DNA of 20,037 nt from NCBI GenBank assembly GCA_002313925.1, contig DCAZ01000089.1, positions 1 through 20,037 of the forward strand. The letters run 5' to 3'. Under the pieces are notes generated by a model that was not told where the DNA came from, did not search any database, and saw only the letters and a list, made by a program, of their open reading frames with translations. Of the stretch, positions 1 through 7,483 are shown piece by piece (the first letter of the stretch is position 1; every line of letters starts with the position of its first letter). The translations under genes and the position numbers were made by a program. The stretch comes from Gemmatimonadales bacterium UBA1120 (GTDB taxonomy: Bacteria; Gemmatimonadota; Gemmatimonadetes; Longimicrobiales; Gaopeijiaceae).

Positions 1-590
1 GCCTCAATTTCCTGAGTACTCTGCAGGGGTTCCATAGGCACAGGCCTTCTGCTACGCGACAAGGAAGATGTCTTCTCATCGACGAGTTCTGCCTGGACAT
101 CCTTTGGTATGTCGACCAGCACCGGGCCAGGACGACCAGACACAGCGAATCGGAACGCCTCCGAAAGCACTTCAGGGATGTCGGAGGCTTCCTGCACCAA
201 GAATCCATGCTTTGTAACAGGGATTGTCACCCCTAAAATATCAGTCTCCTGAAAGGCGAAGGTTCCTATTCCAGGACGAGCAACTTGACCAGTTACCGCA
301 ACAACTGGCACACCGTCCATGAATGCGGCCGCCAGCCCAGTGACTAGGTTCGTAGCACCTGGGCCACTCGTTGCCACACAAACACCTGTCCGTCCCGTCG
401 CGCGTGCATAGCCATCAGCCGCATGAGCGGCGCCCTGTTCATGCCTGCAAAGTACATGGCGAAGGGCAGAATAGTTGTATAAAGCGTCATAGAACGGAAG
501 AATCGCGCCACCAGGGTGCCCAAAGAGCACCTGCGCCCCCTCTCGGGAGAGCGCTCTGCAAGCAAGATCAGCACCTGTGGTAGCAGCCAT
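1..590 (-). CDS. ilvB: Acetolactate synthase large subunit, 5' part (cut by window edge)
   Basis: Acetolactate synthase joins two pyruvates, or pyruvate and 2-oxobutyrate, in the first common step of valine, leucine and isoleucine synthesis, using thiamine diphosphate. The ATG at 590-588 opens a frame of 196 codons that is still open at base 1. It contains the N-terminal ThDP-enzyme domain: FGHPGGAILPFYDAL (residues 23-37), RHEQGAAHAADGYARATG with the catalytic glutamate at residue 51, then TSGPGATNLVTG and the QVARPGIGTFAFQETDI segment typical of the AHAS large subunit. About two thirds of the protein, including the C-terminal ThDP/Mg motif, lies outside the window. GGAAAG sits just before the ATG. 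The upstream gap holds a candidate transcription attenuator, so expression is probably controlled by branched-chain aminoacyl-tRNA supply. Other ThDP enzymes (glyoxylate carboligase, sulfoacetaldehyde acetyltransferase) are less likely given the FQETDI segment and the leader peptide. Confidence 0.93.
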   Translation of the reverse strand, partial: MAATTGADLACRALSREGAQVLFGHPGGAILPFYDALYNYSALRHVLCRHEQGAAHAADGYARATGRTGVCVATSGPGATNLVTGLAAAFMDGVPVVAVTGQVARPGIGTFAFQETDILGVTIPVTKHGFLVQEASDIPEVLSEAFRFAVSGRPGPVLVDIPKDVQAELVDEKTSSLSRSRRPVPMEPLQSTQEIE

Positions 591-612
591 TCTTTCCAAT
601 TCTTCTATAATG

Positions 613-646
613 AAAAAACCGGACCCTCCCAGTTGAGAGAGCCCGG
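613..646 (-). terminator. Intrinsic terminator of the ilvB attenuator
   Basis: Read on the minus strand, CCGGGCTCTCTC (646-635), loop AACT and GGGAGGGTCCGG (630-619) pair over 12 consecutive positions, three of them G-U. The stem is followed directly by six T (618-613). It stands 23 bases before the ilvB ATG and downstream of a leader peptide, so it is placed to stop transcription before ilvB rather than after a gene. The same 5' arm can instead pair with an upstream segment (see the antiterminator entry). Confidence 0.85.
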
Positions 647-705
647 CGGCATTCGGTTTATTTCTTCGACTTGTCAGTCGTGTCCGAAGCGCACCGCACG
701 CTCTC
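637..705 (-). promoter_or_regulatory. Candidate antiterminator pairing upstream of ilvB
   Basis: On the minus strand GAGAGC (705-700), GT and GCGG (697-694) are complementary to CCGC (649-646), CGG and GCTCTC (642-637). This gives 6 + 4 base pairs around a small internal loop. The distal partner is the 5' arm of the terminator stem, so the two structures exclude each other. This is the expected competing fold of an attenuator. The pairing is read directly from the sequence; its use in the cell is inferred. Confidence 0.6.
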
Positions 706-775
706 GCCTGAGCCCTAGAATAAGGCTCAGGCTGCTAAGAGTGAGCAATACGACTAATACTAAAGAGGAAATCAA
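674..775 (-). CDS. ilvB leader peptide (33 residues, branched-chain-rich)
   Basis: A TTG codon at 775-773, preceded by GGAG with 8 bases between, starts a 33-codon frame ending in TGA at 676-674. An in-frame TAG lies directly before the TTG, so no longer start is possible. Of residues 2-22, 14 are Leu, Val or Ile, including seven in a row (LVLVVLL, residues 5-11) and LSLILGL at 16-22. The tail is basic and polar. Leader peptides loaded with the regulating amino acids are the hallmark of ribosome-mediated attenuation in ilv and leu operons. The peptide itself probably has no function beyond stalling the ribosome. A small membrane peptide is the alternative reading, but the downstream terminator and antiterminator make attenuation more likely. 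Confidence 0.72.
   Translation of the reverse strand: MISSLVLVVLLTLSSLSLILGLRRERAVRFGHD
706..732 (-). promoter_or_regulatory. Perfect 9-bp hairpin inside the ilvB leader peptide frame
   Basis: GCCTGAGCC (732-724) and GGCTCAGGC (714-706) on the minus strand are perfect complements with a 9-base loop. The stem overlaps leader codons 15-23, just after the longest run of Leu/Val codons. In known attenuators the first hairpin pauses RNA polymerase so that it stays in step with the leading ribosome, and that role fits here. It is immediately followed by the 5' arm of the candidate antiterminator. Confidence 0.65.
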
Positions 776-814
776 CTACTTATCTCCGGCCAAATAACCG
801 ATAATCGAATCCGC

Positions 815-843
815 TACTTATCCCTCACCAAGGTGACTGTCAA
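815..843 (-). promoter_or_regulatory. Possible promoter for the ilvB leader
   Basis: On the minus strand a perfect TTGACA (843-838) is followed, after 17 bases, by TAAGTA (820-815), a weak -10 match. Transcription would start near 808, about 33 bases before the leader TTG. The perfect -35 box and sensible distances support it; the poor -10 box lowers confidence. Confidence 0.4.
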
Positions 844-909
844 CCCTATTTGCATTTTATCTTCTTTCTCGCGGGGTCGACCCTTCCTAGCTTCGCGACC
901 GGACTCGAC

Positions 910-940
910 TTGTTCTCAGTACCAACCAAAACAGTAAAAT
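910..940 (+). promoter_or_regulatory. Weak promoter candidate for the divergent membrane-protein gene
   Basis: TAAAAT at 935-940 resembles a -10 box and lies 21 bases before the ATG at 962. TTGTTC at 910-915 is a possible -35 box, but the spacer is 19 bases. The evidence is weak. Confidence 0.25.
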
Positions 941-961
941 TAACTCGTAGAACGAGGTTCC

Positions 962-2596
962 ATGTCAGCTGCGCGACGTCGGAAAGAGTGGCAAGAGGAC
1001 CAAGAGTATCGAGTCCAACTCCCTAATCAACCAGGCCGGCGGACACCAGACTCTACCTCAGGTCTGCAAGTACTCACAGCCCCCGCAGTACTCACGCTCA
1101 CACTCGTTGCGCTCTCATTCCTCCCGCGCATTCAGAGCAATCTTGCGTTAGCGATATCAATCTGGGGTGCAGCGATCGTGCTCCTAGCCTGGCTTATTAT
1201 GCTCTACCTGAAGCTAAGACATGAGCACGCCAGTCGGACGTTCCAAACTATGCTGCGCCCGCAGCACTATGTTCAAGCCTTAGTTCAGCTCGCTGTCTTC
1301 GCCTACTGGGGCTGGCATTGGCGACCAGTCTATGAGTTCGGAACACTCCTAGCTGCTCAGCTCATATTTGCGTACGTCTTTGATATGCTACTCGCTTGGT
1401 CACGGCGAGAAACATACACACTCGGCTTCGGCCCATTTCCGATCATTTTCAGTATCAATCTTTTCCTCTGGTTCAGAGATGATTGGTTCTACCTACAGTT
1501 TCTCATGGTCGGTATCGGATTCCTAGGAAAGGAATTCGTACGCTGGAAACGCGAAGGTCGGACGGTCCACATCTTCAACCCTTCAGCATTTTCCCTCGGG
1601 CTTTTCTCCTTAGTGCTGATCGCTACAGGAACGACCGACCTGACCTGGGGACAGGAGATTGCTTCGACACTGACGTTGGCACCTGTGATCTATCTTTACC
1701 TGTTCTTGCTTGGCCTCGTCGTCATGTACTTCTTCTCTATCACACTCGTTTCGGGGGCAGCCGCGATGGTGCTCTTCGGTCTGAGTGCTCTCTACACTTC
1801 ACTGACTGGGGTTCCATACTTTCTTGACTCAGAAATTCCTGCCGCAGTCTTCCTCGGACTTCACCTCTTGGTAACGGACCCATCAACTTCACCGCGCTCA
1901 CGTGCTGGCAAGCTCGTTTTCGGAGGGCTCTACGGGTTGGGCGTTTTCGGCCTTTACTCACTCCTGGGAGCCTACGGAGCACCAACTTTCTACGATAAAC
2001 TTCTAGCTGTTCCGCTCCTCAATCTAAGCGTTAGAGGAATCGATGCGCTGATTCCTGTGATCAGAAGAAGCCGAGCCATAAAGCTCTTGAGACTTGATTG
2101 GGCTCCTCTCGGACTCAACCCCGTTCACATGGCAGTATGGATCATTTTCTTCGGGTCGATGACCGCGATGGGTAAGACCGACGGAATGCACCCCGGTGAT
2201 AGCCTTCCATTCTGGGAGCAAGCATGCGCTGAAGATCGACCGACTGCATGCAATCGTCTGATCCAACTGGAGGCCAGCTATTGTGGGGACAACTCAGCCT
2301 GGGCTTGCAACGAACTCGGTGGGCATTATAGACAAGGAGAAATCGTGAATTCGGATGCCGATCTTGCCCTCGGCTACTTCTCTCGCGCATGTGAACTCCG
2401 ATTCCAGCCAGCATGCGTTAACCTTCTCGATCCAGGCAGCTTTAGCCGGATGAACCCACGGGCGCTTGATCTGAGGCTGCTCCTCAGGGAAGGCGGTCAG
2501 AACTTGATGGAAATGACAGAGCCAGAGCTATACGAACGTGCCTGCGTCCAACATGACTGGGATTTTGCTTGCGACAAGATCATGAGTGCATCTTAA
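962..2596 (+). CDS. NqrB/RnfD-like membrane protein with cysteine-rich Sel1-like tail
   Basis: A 544-residue protein in two parts. Residues about 35-405 form a polytopic membrane domain with roughly nine or ten hydrophobic segments. IFNPSAFSLGL (204-214) and LLVTDPSTSPRSRAGKLVFGG (302-322) recall the FNP and TDP-TSP-GR motifs of the NqrB/RnfD/RnfE family, which are quinone- or ferredoxin-linked ion-pump subunits. I do not see the SGAT motif whose threonine carries FMN in NqrB and RnfD, so a redox role is uncertain. Residues about 415-540 carry cysteines at 422/430, 441/449, 477/485 and 528/537, the regular spacing seen in cysteine-rich Sel1-like (Hcp-type) helical repeats that bind partner proteins. 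If the pairs form disulfides, this tail faces the periplasm. GAGG stands 4 bases before the ATG. The stop codon directly abuts the GTG of the next gene, which implies co-translation. No other Rnf or Nqr subunit gene is present in the window. Confidence 0.6.
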   Translation: MSAARRRKEWQEDQEYRVQLPNQPGRRTPDSTSGLQVLTAPAVLTLTLVALSFLPRIQSNLALAISIWGAAIVLLAWLIMLYLKLRHEHASRTFQTMLRPQHYVQALVQLAVFAYWGWHWRPVYEFGTLLAAQLIFAYVFDMLLAWSRRETYTLGFGPFPIIFSINLFLWFRDDWFYLQFLMVGIGFLGKEFVRWKREGRTVHIFNPSAFSLGLFSLVLIATGTTDLTWGQEIASTLTLAPVIYLYLFLLGLVVMYFFSITLVSGAAAMVLFGLSALYTSLTGVPYFLDSEIPAAVFLGLHLLVTDPSTSPRSRAGKLVFGGLYGLGVFGLYSLLGAYGAPTFYDKLLAVPLLNLSVRGIDALIPVIRRSRAIKLLRLDWAPLGLNPVHMAVWIIFFGSMTAMGKTDGMHPGDSLPFWEQACAEDRPTACNRLIQLEASYCGDNSAWACNELGGHYRQGEIVNSDADLALGYFSRACELRFQPACVNLLDPGSFSRMNPRALDLRLLLREGGQNLMEMTEPELYERACVQHDWDFACDKIMSAS

Positions 2597-3523
2597 GTGG
2601 TCCGTAAAACTGCTGTCCCGCTCACAGCTCTTGGACTCGTCAGCGCTGTATGGATTGCCTTGAGCTTTGCAGGGTCTCTGCCCCGGCCCGGTTTGATTCC
2701 TGATCATACAGTCATCAGTGACCCAGGAGAGGTTTCCAGATTTCTGGCAGATGCTTGGCAACTCCCGGATGATCCGCTCCTGGGATTCGTCGAGATCACG
2801 GCTGGACCATTTCTAATGGGTAGTGATGCTGCCATCGATCCACTGGCATTCGATATTGAGCGCTGGTCTAGCACGAACGCGCAGGTGGTTCTGGAACTTC
2901 CGACGTATTACATCGGACGCTTCGAGGTGACCGTTGCACAAATCCGCTCGTTCGTTCAGGCAACAGGTTATCCTATTGATGGTCAAGCACTCAGTGGAGC
3001 ACCTGAGCACCCTGCTTCTTTTATTTCTTGGCCGGACGCACTCGCGTACAGTCGCTGGCTAGATAAGATCCTAAGAACTTCGGCCGAGACACCAGAGGCT
3101 CTGAGCACCCTGCTCGAGGGCGGTGGGCAGGTCACTCTGCCAACGGAAGCCGAGTGGGAGAAAGCCGCTCGAGGTACTGACGGACGAATCTATCCATGGG
3201 GTAGTGAGCCCAGGCCTGACCGAGCAACCTACCAAGCAAGAGGCACCACAGCTGTCGGGAGCCACCAGTGTCCGGAATGTCCGTTCGGGCTCTCTGACAT
3301 GGCAGGAAATGTGTGGGAATGGACCAGAAGCCCATATCAGCCCTACCCCTATGATCCCACCAACGACTCGGAGGACCTAGAAAACGAGTCTCTTTGGGTC
3401 ATGAGAGGTGGATCTTTTACAGATCCGGAGCGCTTTGTCCGGGGAGCAAACCGGGGGGGAGCCGATCCCGGTGCCCGCCGCGCCTTTATAGGCTTTCGGA
3501 TAGCGATTTCGCCTTCTGAATGA
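2597..3523 (+). CDS. Membrane-anchored SUMF1/FGE-fold protein without catalytic cysteines
   Basis: A 308-residue protein starting at GTG immediately after the TAA of the previous gene. Residues 5-27 are hydrophobic and likely a signal anchor. The FGE-sulfatase (SUMF1) fold follows: ITAGPFLMGSD (67-77), YYIGRFEVTVAQIRSFV (104-120), HPASFISWPDALAYSRWL (138-155), LPTEAEWEKAARG (181-193), YPWG, FGLSDMAGNVWEW (230-242), RGGSF (270-274) and GFRIA at the end. True formylglycine-generating enzymes carry two cysteines in the segment after GGS. Here that segment has none, and the only cysteines are a CPEC pair at 225-228 before the MAGN motif. It is therefore probably a binding or assembly relative of FGE, as many bacterial members are. 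Head-to-tail coupling suggests it acts with the NqrB/RnfD-like protein. No sulfatase gene is seen nearby. Confidence 0.8.
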   Translation: MVRKTAVPLTALGLVSAVWIALSFAGSLPRPGLIPDHTVISDPGEVSRFLADAWQLPDDPLLGFVEITAGPFLMGSDAAIDPLAFDIERWSSTNAQVVLELPTYYIGRFEVTVAQIRSFVQATGYPIDGQALSGAPEHPASFISWPDALAYSRWLDKILRTSAETPEALSTLLEGGGQVTLPTEAEWEKAARGTDGRIYPWGSEPRPDRATYQARGTTAVGSHQCPECPFGLSDMAGNVWEWTRSPYQPYPYDPTNDSEDLENESLWVMRGGSFTDPERFVRGANRGGADPGARRAFIGFRIAISPSE

Positions 3524-3649
3524 CTCTTCCGGATGCATGGCCTGACAGCTTACGGTGCTCGCCCGACTGAGGCATGCACTGTAGACTCACTGCCCGCTTG
3601 GTGTCACGGTCCGTGCGGCCGATCCATAAGGTTTGACAGGGGAGGTATC

Positions 3650-4903
3650 ATGAAATCCGCAAAGATGCTTGCTGGTTTACTCAGCGTTGCCTTGGCTGTT
3701 TCAGCATGTGCAACAAGTGAATCCACTTCTGACGCAGTGCTATACGAAGGTGCACAACTGATAATCGGCGATGGGGGTGCGGTCCTCGAAAATTCAGCGT
3801 TTCTGGTCGAGGACGGCCGTTTTACTGCTGTTGGTGCTGCTGGATCGATCGAGGCGCCTGAAGGCTCCAGCCATGTCGACCTAGCAGGTAAGACTGTAAT
3901 GCCAGCAATCGTGAACGCACATGCGCATCTCGCATCACCTCGAGCGGATCGGACAGAAGAGCTGCAACACTGGGCGTACTATGGGACGGGCGCAGTAATG
4001 AGCCTCGGCCTCGACGATGGTAATGTGGGCTTTGAGATGCGGAGCGAAGACATACCAAATGGGGCACGATCCCGTAGCGCAGGGCGTGGGATTACCGCGC
4101 CGGAGGAAGGACGCTCAGAGGTGCCCTTCTGGATCACATCCGAAGCAGAAGCCCGTGCAGCGGTACAAGAACTAGCAACCGAAGAGGTCGACTTCGTGAA
4201 AATTTGGGTCGACGACCGTGGGGGCCGATACGAAAAACTCACGCCGGAACTATACGGCCCGGTGATCGATGAAGCGCATAAGCATGGTCTTCGGGTCACC
4301 GCTCACGTCTTCACCCTCGAGGATGCTAAGGGATTACTCCGTGCAGGGATCGATGCGTTCGCGCACGGGATTCGAGATCAGGATGTGGACGACGAACTCG
4401 TCCAGCTGTGGACAGACCGTCCTGAGGTAGTATTGGTCCCAAACCTCCCGAACCCGGGCGTTGCATTGGACCTGAGCTGGCTCAGTGGAACAATCCCTGC
4501 TGAAAGACTCAGGGAGATGCAGGCAGCCCAGCAGGATCGACCTGCTGCTCAAGAGTCTTTTGGAATCCAAGCAAGAAACCTTGATCGCCTGAACAGCGCT
4601 GGCATTAAGATCGCGTTCGGTACGGATGGGAGTTCACCCTGGACGTCACACCAGGAAATGGAGGACATGGTACGATCCGGGATGACCCCGGCCGAAGTGA
4701 TCGTTGCGGCGACAAGCGCATCCGCTGAGCTAATGGAGCTCGACGCAGGCTCTGTCGCCGCTGGCAAACTCGCAGACTTTGTCATTCTCGATGCAAACCC
4801 AATTGATGACATCACGAACACACGCCGCATTTTGGATGTATATATGAGAGGTCAGCGCGTCGAACGAGAGCCACTGCGAGAAAGATGGACAGGAAGTGAA
4901 TAG
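3650..4903 (+). CDS. Lipoprotein amidohydrolase (metal-dependent hydrolase)
   Basis: A 417-residue exported member of the amidohydrolase superfamily, which hydrolyses C-N bonds of amides, cyclic imides or dipeptides at a one- or two-metal centre. I chose the ATG at 3650 because GGGGAGG precedes it and it begins a lipoprotein signal with lipobox VSA-C20. The frame extends upstream to 3533 but adds 39 residues that do not look like a signal. Metal ligands are recognisable: H91 and H93 (NAHAHL after the VMPAIVNAH strand), K184 (DFVKIWV, candidate carboxylated lysine), H219 (RVTAHV), H239 (FAHGI) and D326 (FGTDGSS). The C-terminal ADFVILDANPIDDI segment is the usual end of imidazolonepropionase- and prolidase-like members. 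Substrate is unknown. It overlaps the next gene by 8 bases. Confidence 0.85.
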   Translation: MKSAKMLAGLLSVALAVSACATSESTSDAVLYEGAQLIIGDGGAVLENSAFLVEDGRFTAVGAAGSIEAPEGSSHVDLAGKTVMPAIVNAHAHLASPRADRTEELQHWAYYGTGAVMSLGLDDGNVGFEMRSEDIPNGARSRSAGRGITAPEEGRSEVPFWITSEAEARAAVQELATEEVDFVKIWVDDRGGRYEKLTPELYGPVIDEAHKHGLRVTAHVFTLEDAKGLLRAGIDAFAHGIRDQDVDDELVQLWTDRPEVVLVPNLPNPGVALDLSWLSGTIPAERLREMQAAQQDRPAAQESFGIQARNLDRLNSAGIKIAFGTDGSSPWTSHQEMEDMVRSGMTPAEVIVAATSASAELMELDAGSVAAGKLADFVILDANPIDDITNTRRILDVYMRGQRVEREPLRERWTGSE

Positions 4904-5561
4904 TAAAGTTTTACTGCCCTTTTACGTCCTTTCGACGCTGGCTGTGACCTCATCCTGTATGGGCACACCTTCAGCACCAGCAGGAACAACCGGAACACGA
5001 ATAATACAACCTGGTGCACCAGGAGAGATGGCCCAGGCCTTCGACACAGCAGAGTTGGACGCGATCAGGGGGTTGGAGTACTCGGAAGCGGACGTGCGGT
5101 TTATGCGAGGGATGATACCCCACCATGGGCAGGCTCTCGACATGACAGCTATGGTGCCCGCGCGCGCGACCACAGACGGATTCAGCGGTTTGGCGCTCCG
5201 GATGCAGATCTCACAGAGAGATGAAATCCGACTGATGGAGCGCTGGTTAGCCGAACGGGAAGAGAAAATTCCAGCCACGAACGCTCATAGGATGATGATG
5301 GCTGGTGATATGGCACTCATGCCCGGGATGCTCAACGCTGGGCAGATGGAGCAACTGACATCTGCTACCGGGCGAGAATTTGAGCGACTATTCCTCGAAT
5401 TTATGATTATGCATCACGAGGGAGCACTCACTATGGTGCAGACGCTCTTTAATTCTTCAGGTGCCGGGCAGGAATCATTGATTTTCAAATTTGCATCGGA
5501 CGTTGATGCAGATCAAACAATTGAGATACTGCGGATGCGCCGAATGCTGGAGGAACGCTGA
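4896..5561 (+). CDS. DUF305 lipoprotein (His/Met-rich)
   Basis: A 221-residue DUF305 protein. The GTG start at 4896 lies inside the end of the amidohydrolase gene (8-base overlap), so the two are translationally coupled. The N-terminus is a signal sequence ending at C21 (VTSSC), a loose lipobox. The two DUF305 half-motifs are clear: FMRGMIPHHGQALDM (69-83) and FLEFMIMHHEGALTM (166-180), each with a His-His pair, plus many methionines including HRMMMAGDMALMPGM (131-145). The fold is ferritin-like. Some members, such as cyanobacterial CopM, bind copper or silver in the periplasm, so metal binding is plausible but unproven here. Confidence 0.9.
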   Translation: MNSKVLLPFYVLSTLAVTSSCMGTPSAPAGTTGTRIIQPGAPGEMAQAFDTAELDAIRGLEYSEADVRFMRGMIPHHGQALDMTAMVPARATTDGFSGLALRMQISQRDEIRLMERWLAEREEKIPATNAHRMMMAGDMALMPGMLNAGQMEQLTSATGREFERLFLEFMIMHHEGALTMVQTLFNSSGAGQESLIFKFASDVDADQTIEILRMRRMLEER

Positions 5562-5642
5562 TAGGCTCTATGGTACCAGACCCTACTGTGGTCAAATGGA
5601 CAATCATGTAAATGACTTACTCATTGGATACAAGGAATTAGG

Positions 5643-7475
5643 ATGATACTCGAACAGATTTCCGGATTTACCCATCGAGGAGCCGCTCTAGCAATGGTGT
5701 TGGTGATGACGGCCAGCCTCATAGGCGGCTTTTCGGAGGCCGCAGCCCAGATAGCCCCCGACTCGGTCGAAGCAGAGCCATTATTCACATGGGATCCAAA
5801 CGATCCACGCCTCGAACTCGGTGCAGGATGGATGGACGCTGAATCGGCGATTCGTGGACTCGAGCAGGTCTCTGAAATTCCTCGGCCAGACGGATTCTTC
5901 AATCCGGCAACTCCAGACGATGGGCGTTTCAGCAATACTGACCTAGCATTCGAGGGACAGTACCTATATCAGGGCAATTACAACGGATTCCAGATCTACG
6001 ATTTGGAAGATCCGAATACCCCGATGTTGGCGCTGTCCGTTGTGTGCCCCGGTGGGCAGGGCGACATCTCGGTTTATGGAGACCTTGTGTTTATGTCAGC
6101 CCAAGAAACACGCGGCAGACTCGACTGCGGAATTGAAGGGGTCACGGACTCGATCAGTGCAGAGCGGATGCGTGGCGTACGTATTTTCGACGTATCCGAC
6201 TTAAGTAACCCGATGCAGGTTGCGGCCATCCAATCGTGTCGCGGGTCACACACGCACACGCTAGTCATTGACCCCGATGACAGCGAAAACGTTTACGTCT
6301 ACATACAAGGGACAAGCTCCGTGCGCCCAACAGAAGAGCTGCCAGGGTGCTCTGGGGGCGAACCGGATGAAGATCCCAACACGGCACTGTTCCGGATCGA
6401 GGTCGTCCGCGTACCGCTGAATGCACCTGAGAATGCGGAGATCGTAAACATGCCTCGCATCTTTGCAGATGCGGAAACCGGTAACATCGCGGGTCTCTGG
6501 GCTGGAGGTGATCACGGTGCGGGCACTCAAGACACTCGGCGTACACATCAATGTCATGATATCACGGTCTATCCAGAGATCGGACTAGCTGCCGGTGCAT
6601 GCTCCGGAAATGGGATTCTGCTCGATATCTCAGATGTCGTGAACCCGCGGCGGATCGATGAGGTACTCGACCCAAATTTCGCCTATTGGCACTCTGCAAC
6701 GTTTAATAACGGCGGTACAAAAGTCGTATTCACTGACGAATGGGGCGGCGGCGGCCAAGCTCGCTGCCGGGCATCAGACCCTCCGACCTGGGGAGCCAAC
6801 GCAATTTTCACCATCGAGAACGGCGAAATGACACTTGGAGGCTACTATAAGCTCCCCGTACCTCAAACAGAGACTGAAAACTGCGTCGCCCATAACGGCT
6901 CAATCATCCCAGTTCCAGGTCGGGATCTGATGGTCCAAGCCTGGTACCAGGGCGGCCTATCAATCATGGACTTCACTGATCCAGCAAACGCTTTCGAAGT
7001 TGCGTTCTTCGATCGAGGCCCATTAAGTGCCGAAGCGCTCTTCACCGGGGGTTATTGGTCAACGTACTGGCATAACGGCCGCATATATGGTGCTGAAATC
7101 TCACGCGGGATAGATGTGTTCAGGTTGACTCCGACAGAGCACCTTTCACAGGCTGAGATCGACGCTGCAGAACTCATCCAGATCGATCAATTCAATGCGC
7201 AGATGCAGCCGCTGACGGTATGGCCAGCGGTTGTCCCCGTAGCACGGGCCTATCTTGACCAACTGGTGCGAGGTAATGGGATTCTCAACGATCGTGTACC
7301 CGACGTTGCTAACATTCTGGACCGAGCGGAAAGAGGGACTGCGACCGCGACGCAACTAGCTCAGGTGGCAGCGCAACTAGACCAGGACGCTACAGCAATA
7401 CGTGCCGGAACCCGTGGTGGTGATGCTGAGCGTCTTTCAACACTCGCTGAAGTCCTAAGGAATCTAGGCGGCTAA
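5643..7475 (+). CDS. Secreted LVIVD-repeat (beta-propeller-like) protein
   Basis: A 610-residue exported protein. AGGA lies 6 bases before the ATG. Residues 1-36 form a signal peptide with a likely cut after SEAAA. The body shows repeated strands of the LVIVD type, for example GFQIYDLEDPNTPMLAL, GVRIFDVSDLSNPMQVA, GILLDISDVVNPRRIDE and GLSIMDFTDPANAFEVA, predicted to form a beta-propeller. Conserved polar motifs punctuate it: SHTHTLVIDP (about 203-212), THQCHD (about 301-306), YWHSATF (about 348), a DEWGGGG stretch (about 365), CVAHNGS (about 414) and YWSTYWHNGRI (about 471). These could hold metal ions or a substrate. The last 100 residues are a helical segment with no recognised motif. It follows the DUF305 gene by 81 bases on the same strand. 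Function is unknown; LVIVD proteins often sit near DUF305 genes, as far as I recall. Confidence 0.82.
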   Translation: MILEQISGFTHRGAALAMVLVMTASLIGGFSEAAAQIAPDSVEAEPLFTWDPNDPRLELGAGWMDAESAIRGLEQVSEIPRPDGFFNPATPDDGRFSNTDLAFEGQYLYQGNYNGFQIYDLEDPNTPMLALSVVCPGGQGDISVYGDLVFMSAQETRGRLDCGIEGVTDSISAERMRGVRIFDVSDLSNPMQVAAIQSCRGSHTHTLVIDPDDSENVYVYIQGTSSVRPTEELPGCSGGEPDEDPNTALFRIEVVRVPLNAPENAEIVNMPRIFADAETGNIAGLWAGGDHGAGTQDTRRTHQCHDITVYPEIGLAAGACSGNGILLDISDVVNPRRIDEVLDPNFAYWHSATFNNGGTKVVFTDEWGGGGQARCRASDPPTWGANAIFTIENGEMTLGGYYKLPVPQTETENCVAHNGSIIPVPGRDLMVQAWYQGGLSIMDFTDPANAFEVAFFDRGPLSAEALFTGGYWSTYWHNGRIYGAEISRGIDVFRLTPTEHLSQAEIDAAELIQIDQFNAQMQPLTVWPAVVPVARAYLDQLVRGNGILNDRVPDVANILDRAERGTATATQLAQVAAQLDQDATAIRAGTRGGDAERLSTLAEVLRNLGG

Positions 7476-7483
7476 GAAAAGTT

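Noticed and set aside
516..797. A 93-codon plus-strand frame upstream of the first plus-strand gene
   Set aside because: It runs antisense through the start of ilvB and its attenuator, has no ribosome site, and its product has no recognisable features.
2597..3523. Active formylglycine-generating enzyme that would imply a sulfatase system
   Set aside because: The catalytic cysteines are absent after the RGGSF motif, and no sulfatase gene lies in the window.
3634..3639. TTGACA just before the amidohydrolase gene
   Set aside because: It lies only about ten bases before the ATG and overlaps the ribosome site, so it cannot be a -35 box for this gene.
5570..5578. Short palindrome TGGTACCA between the DUF305 and LVIVD genes
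   Set aside because: Eight bases is expected by chance, and there is no second copy or promoter context.
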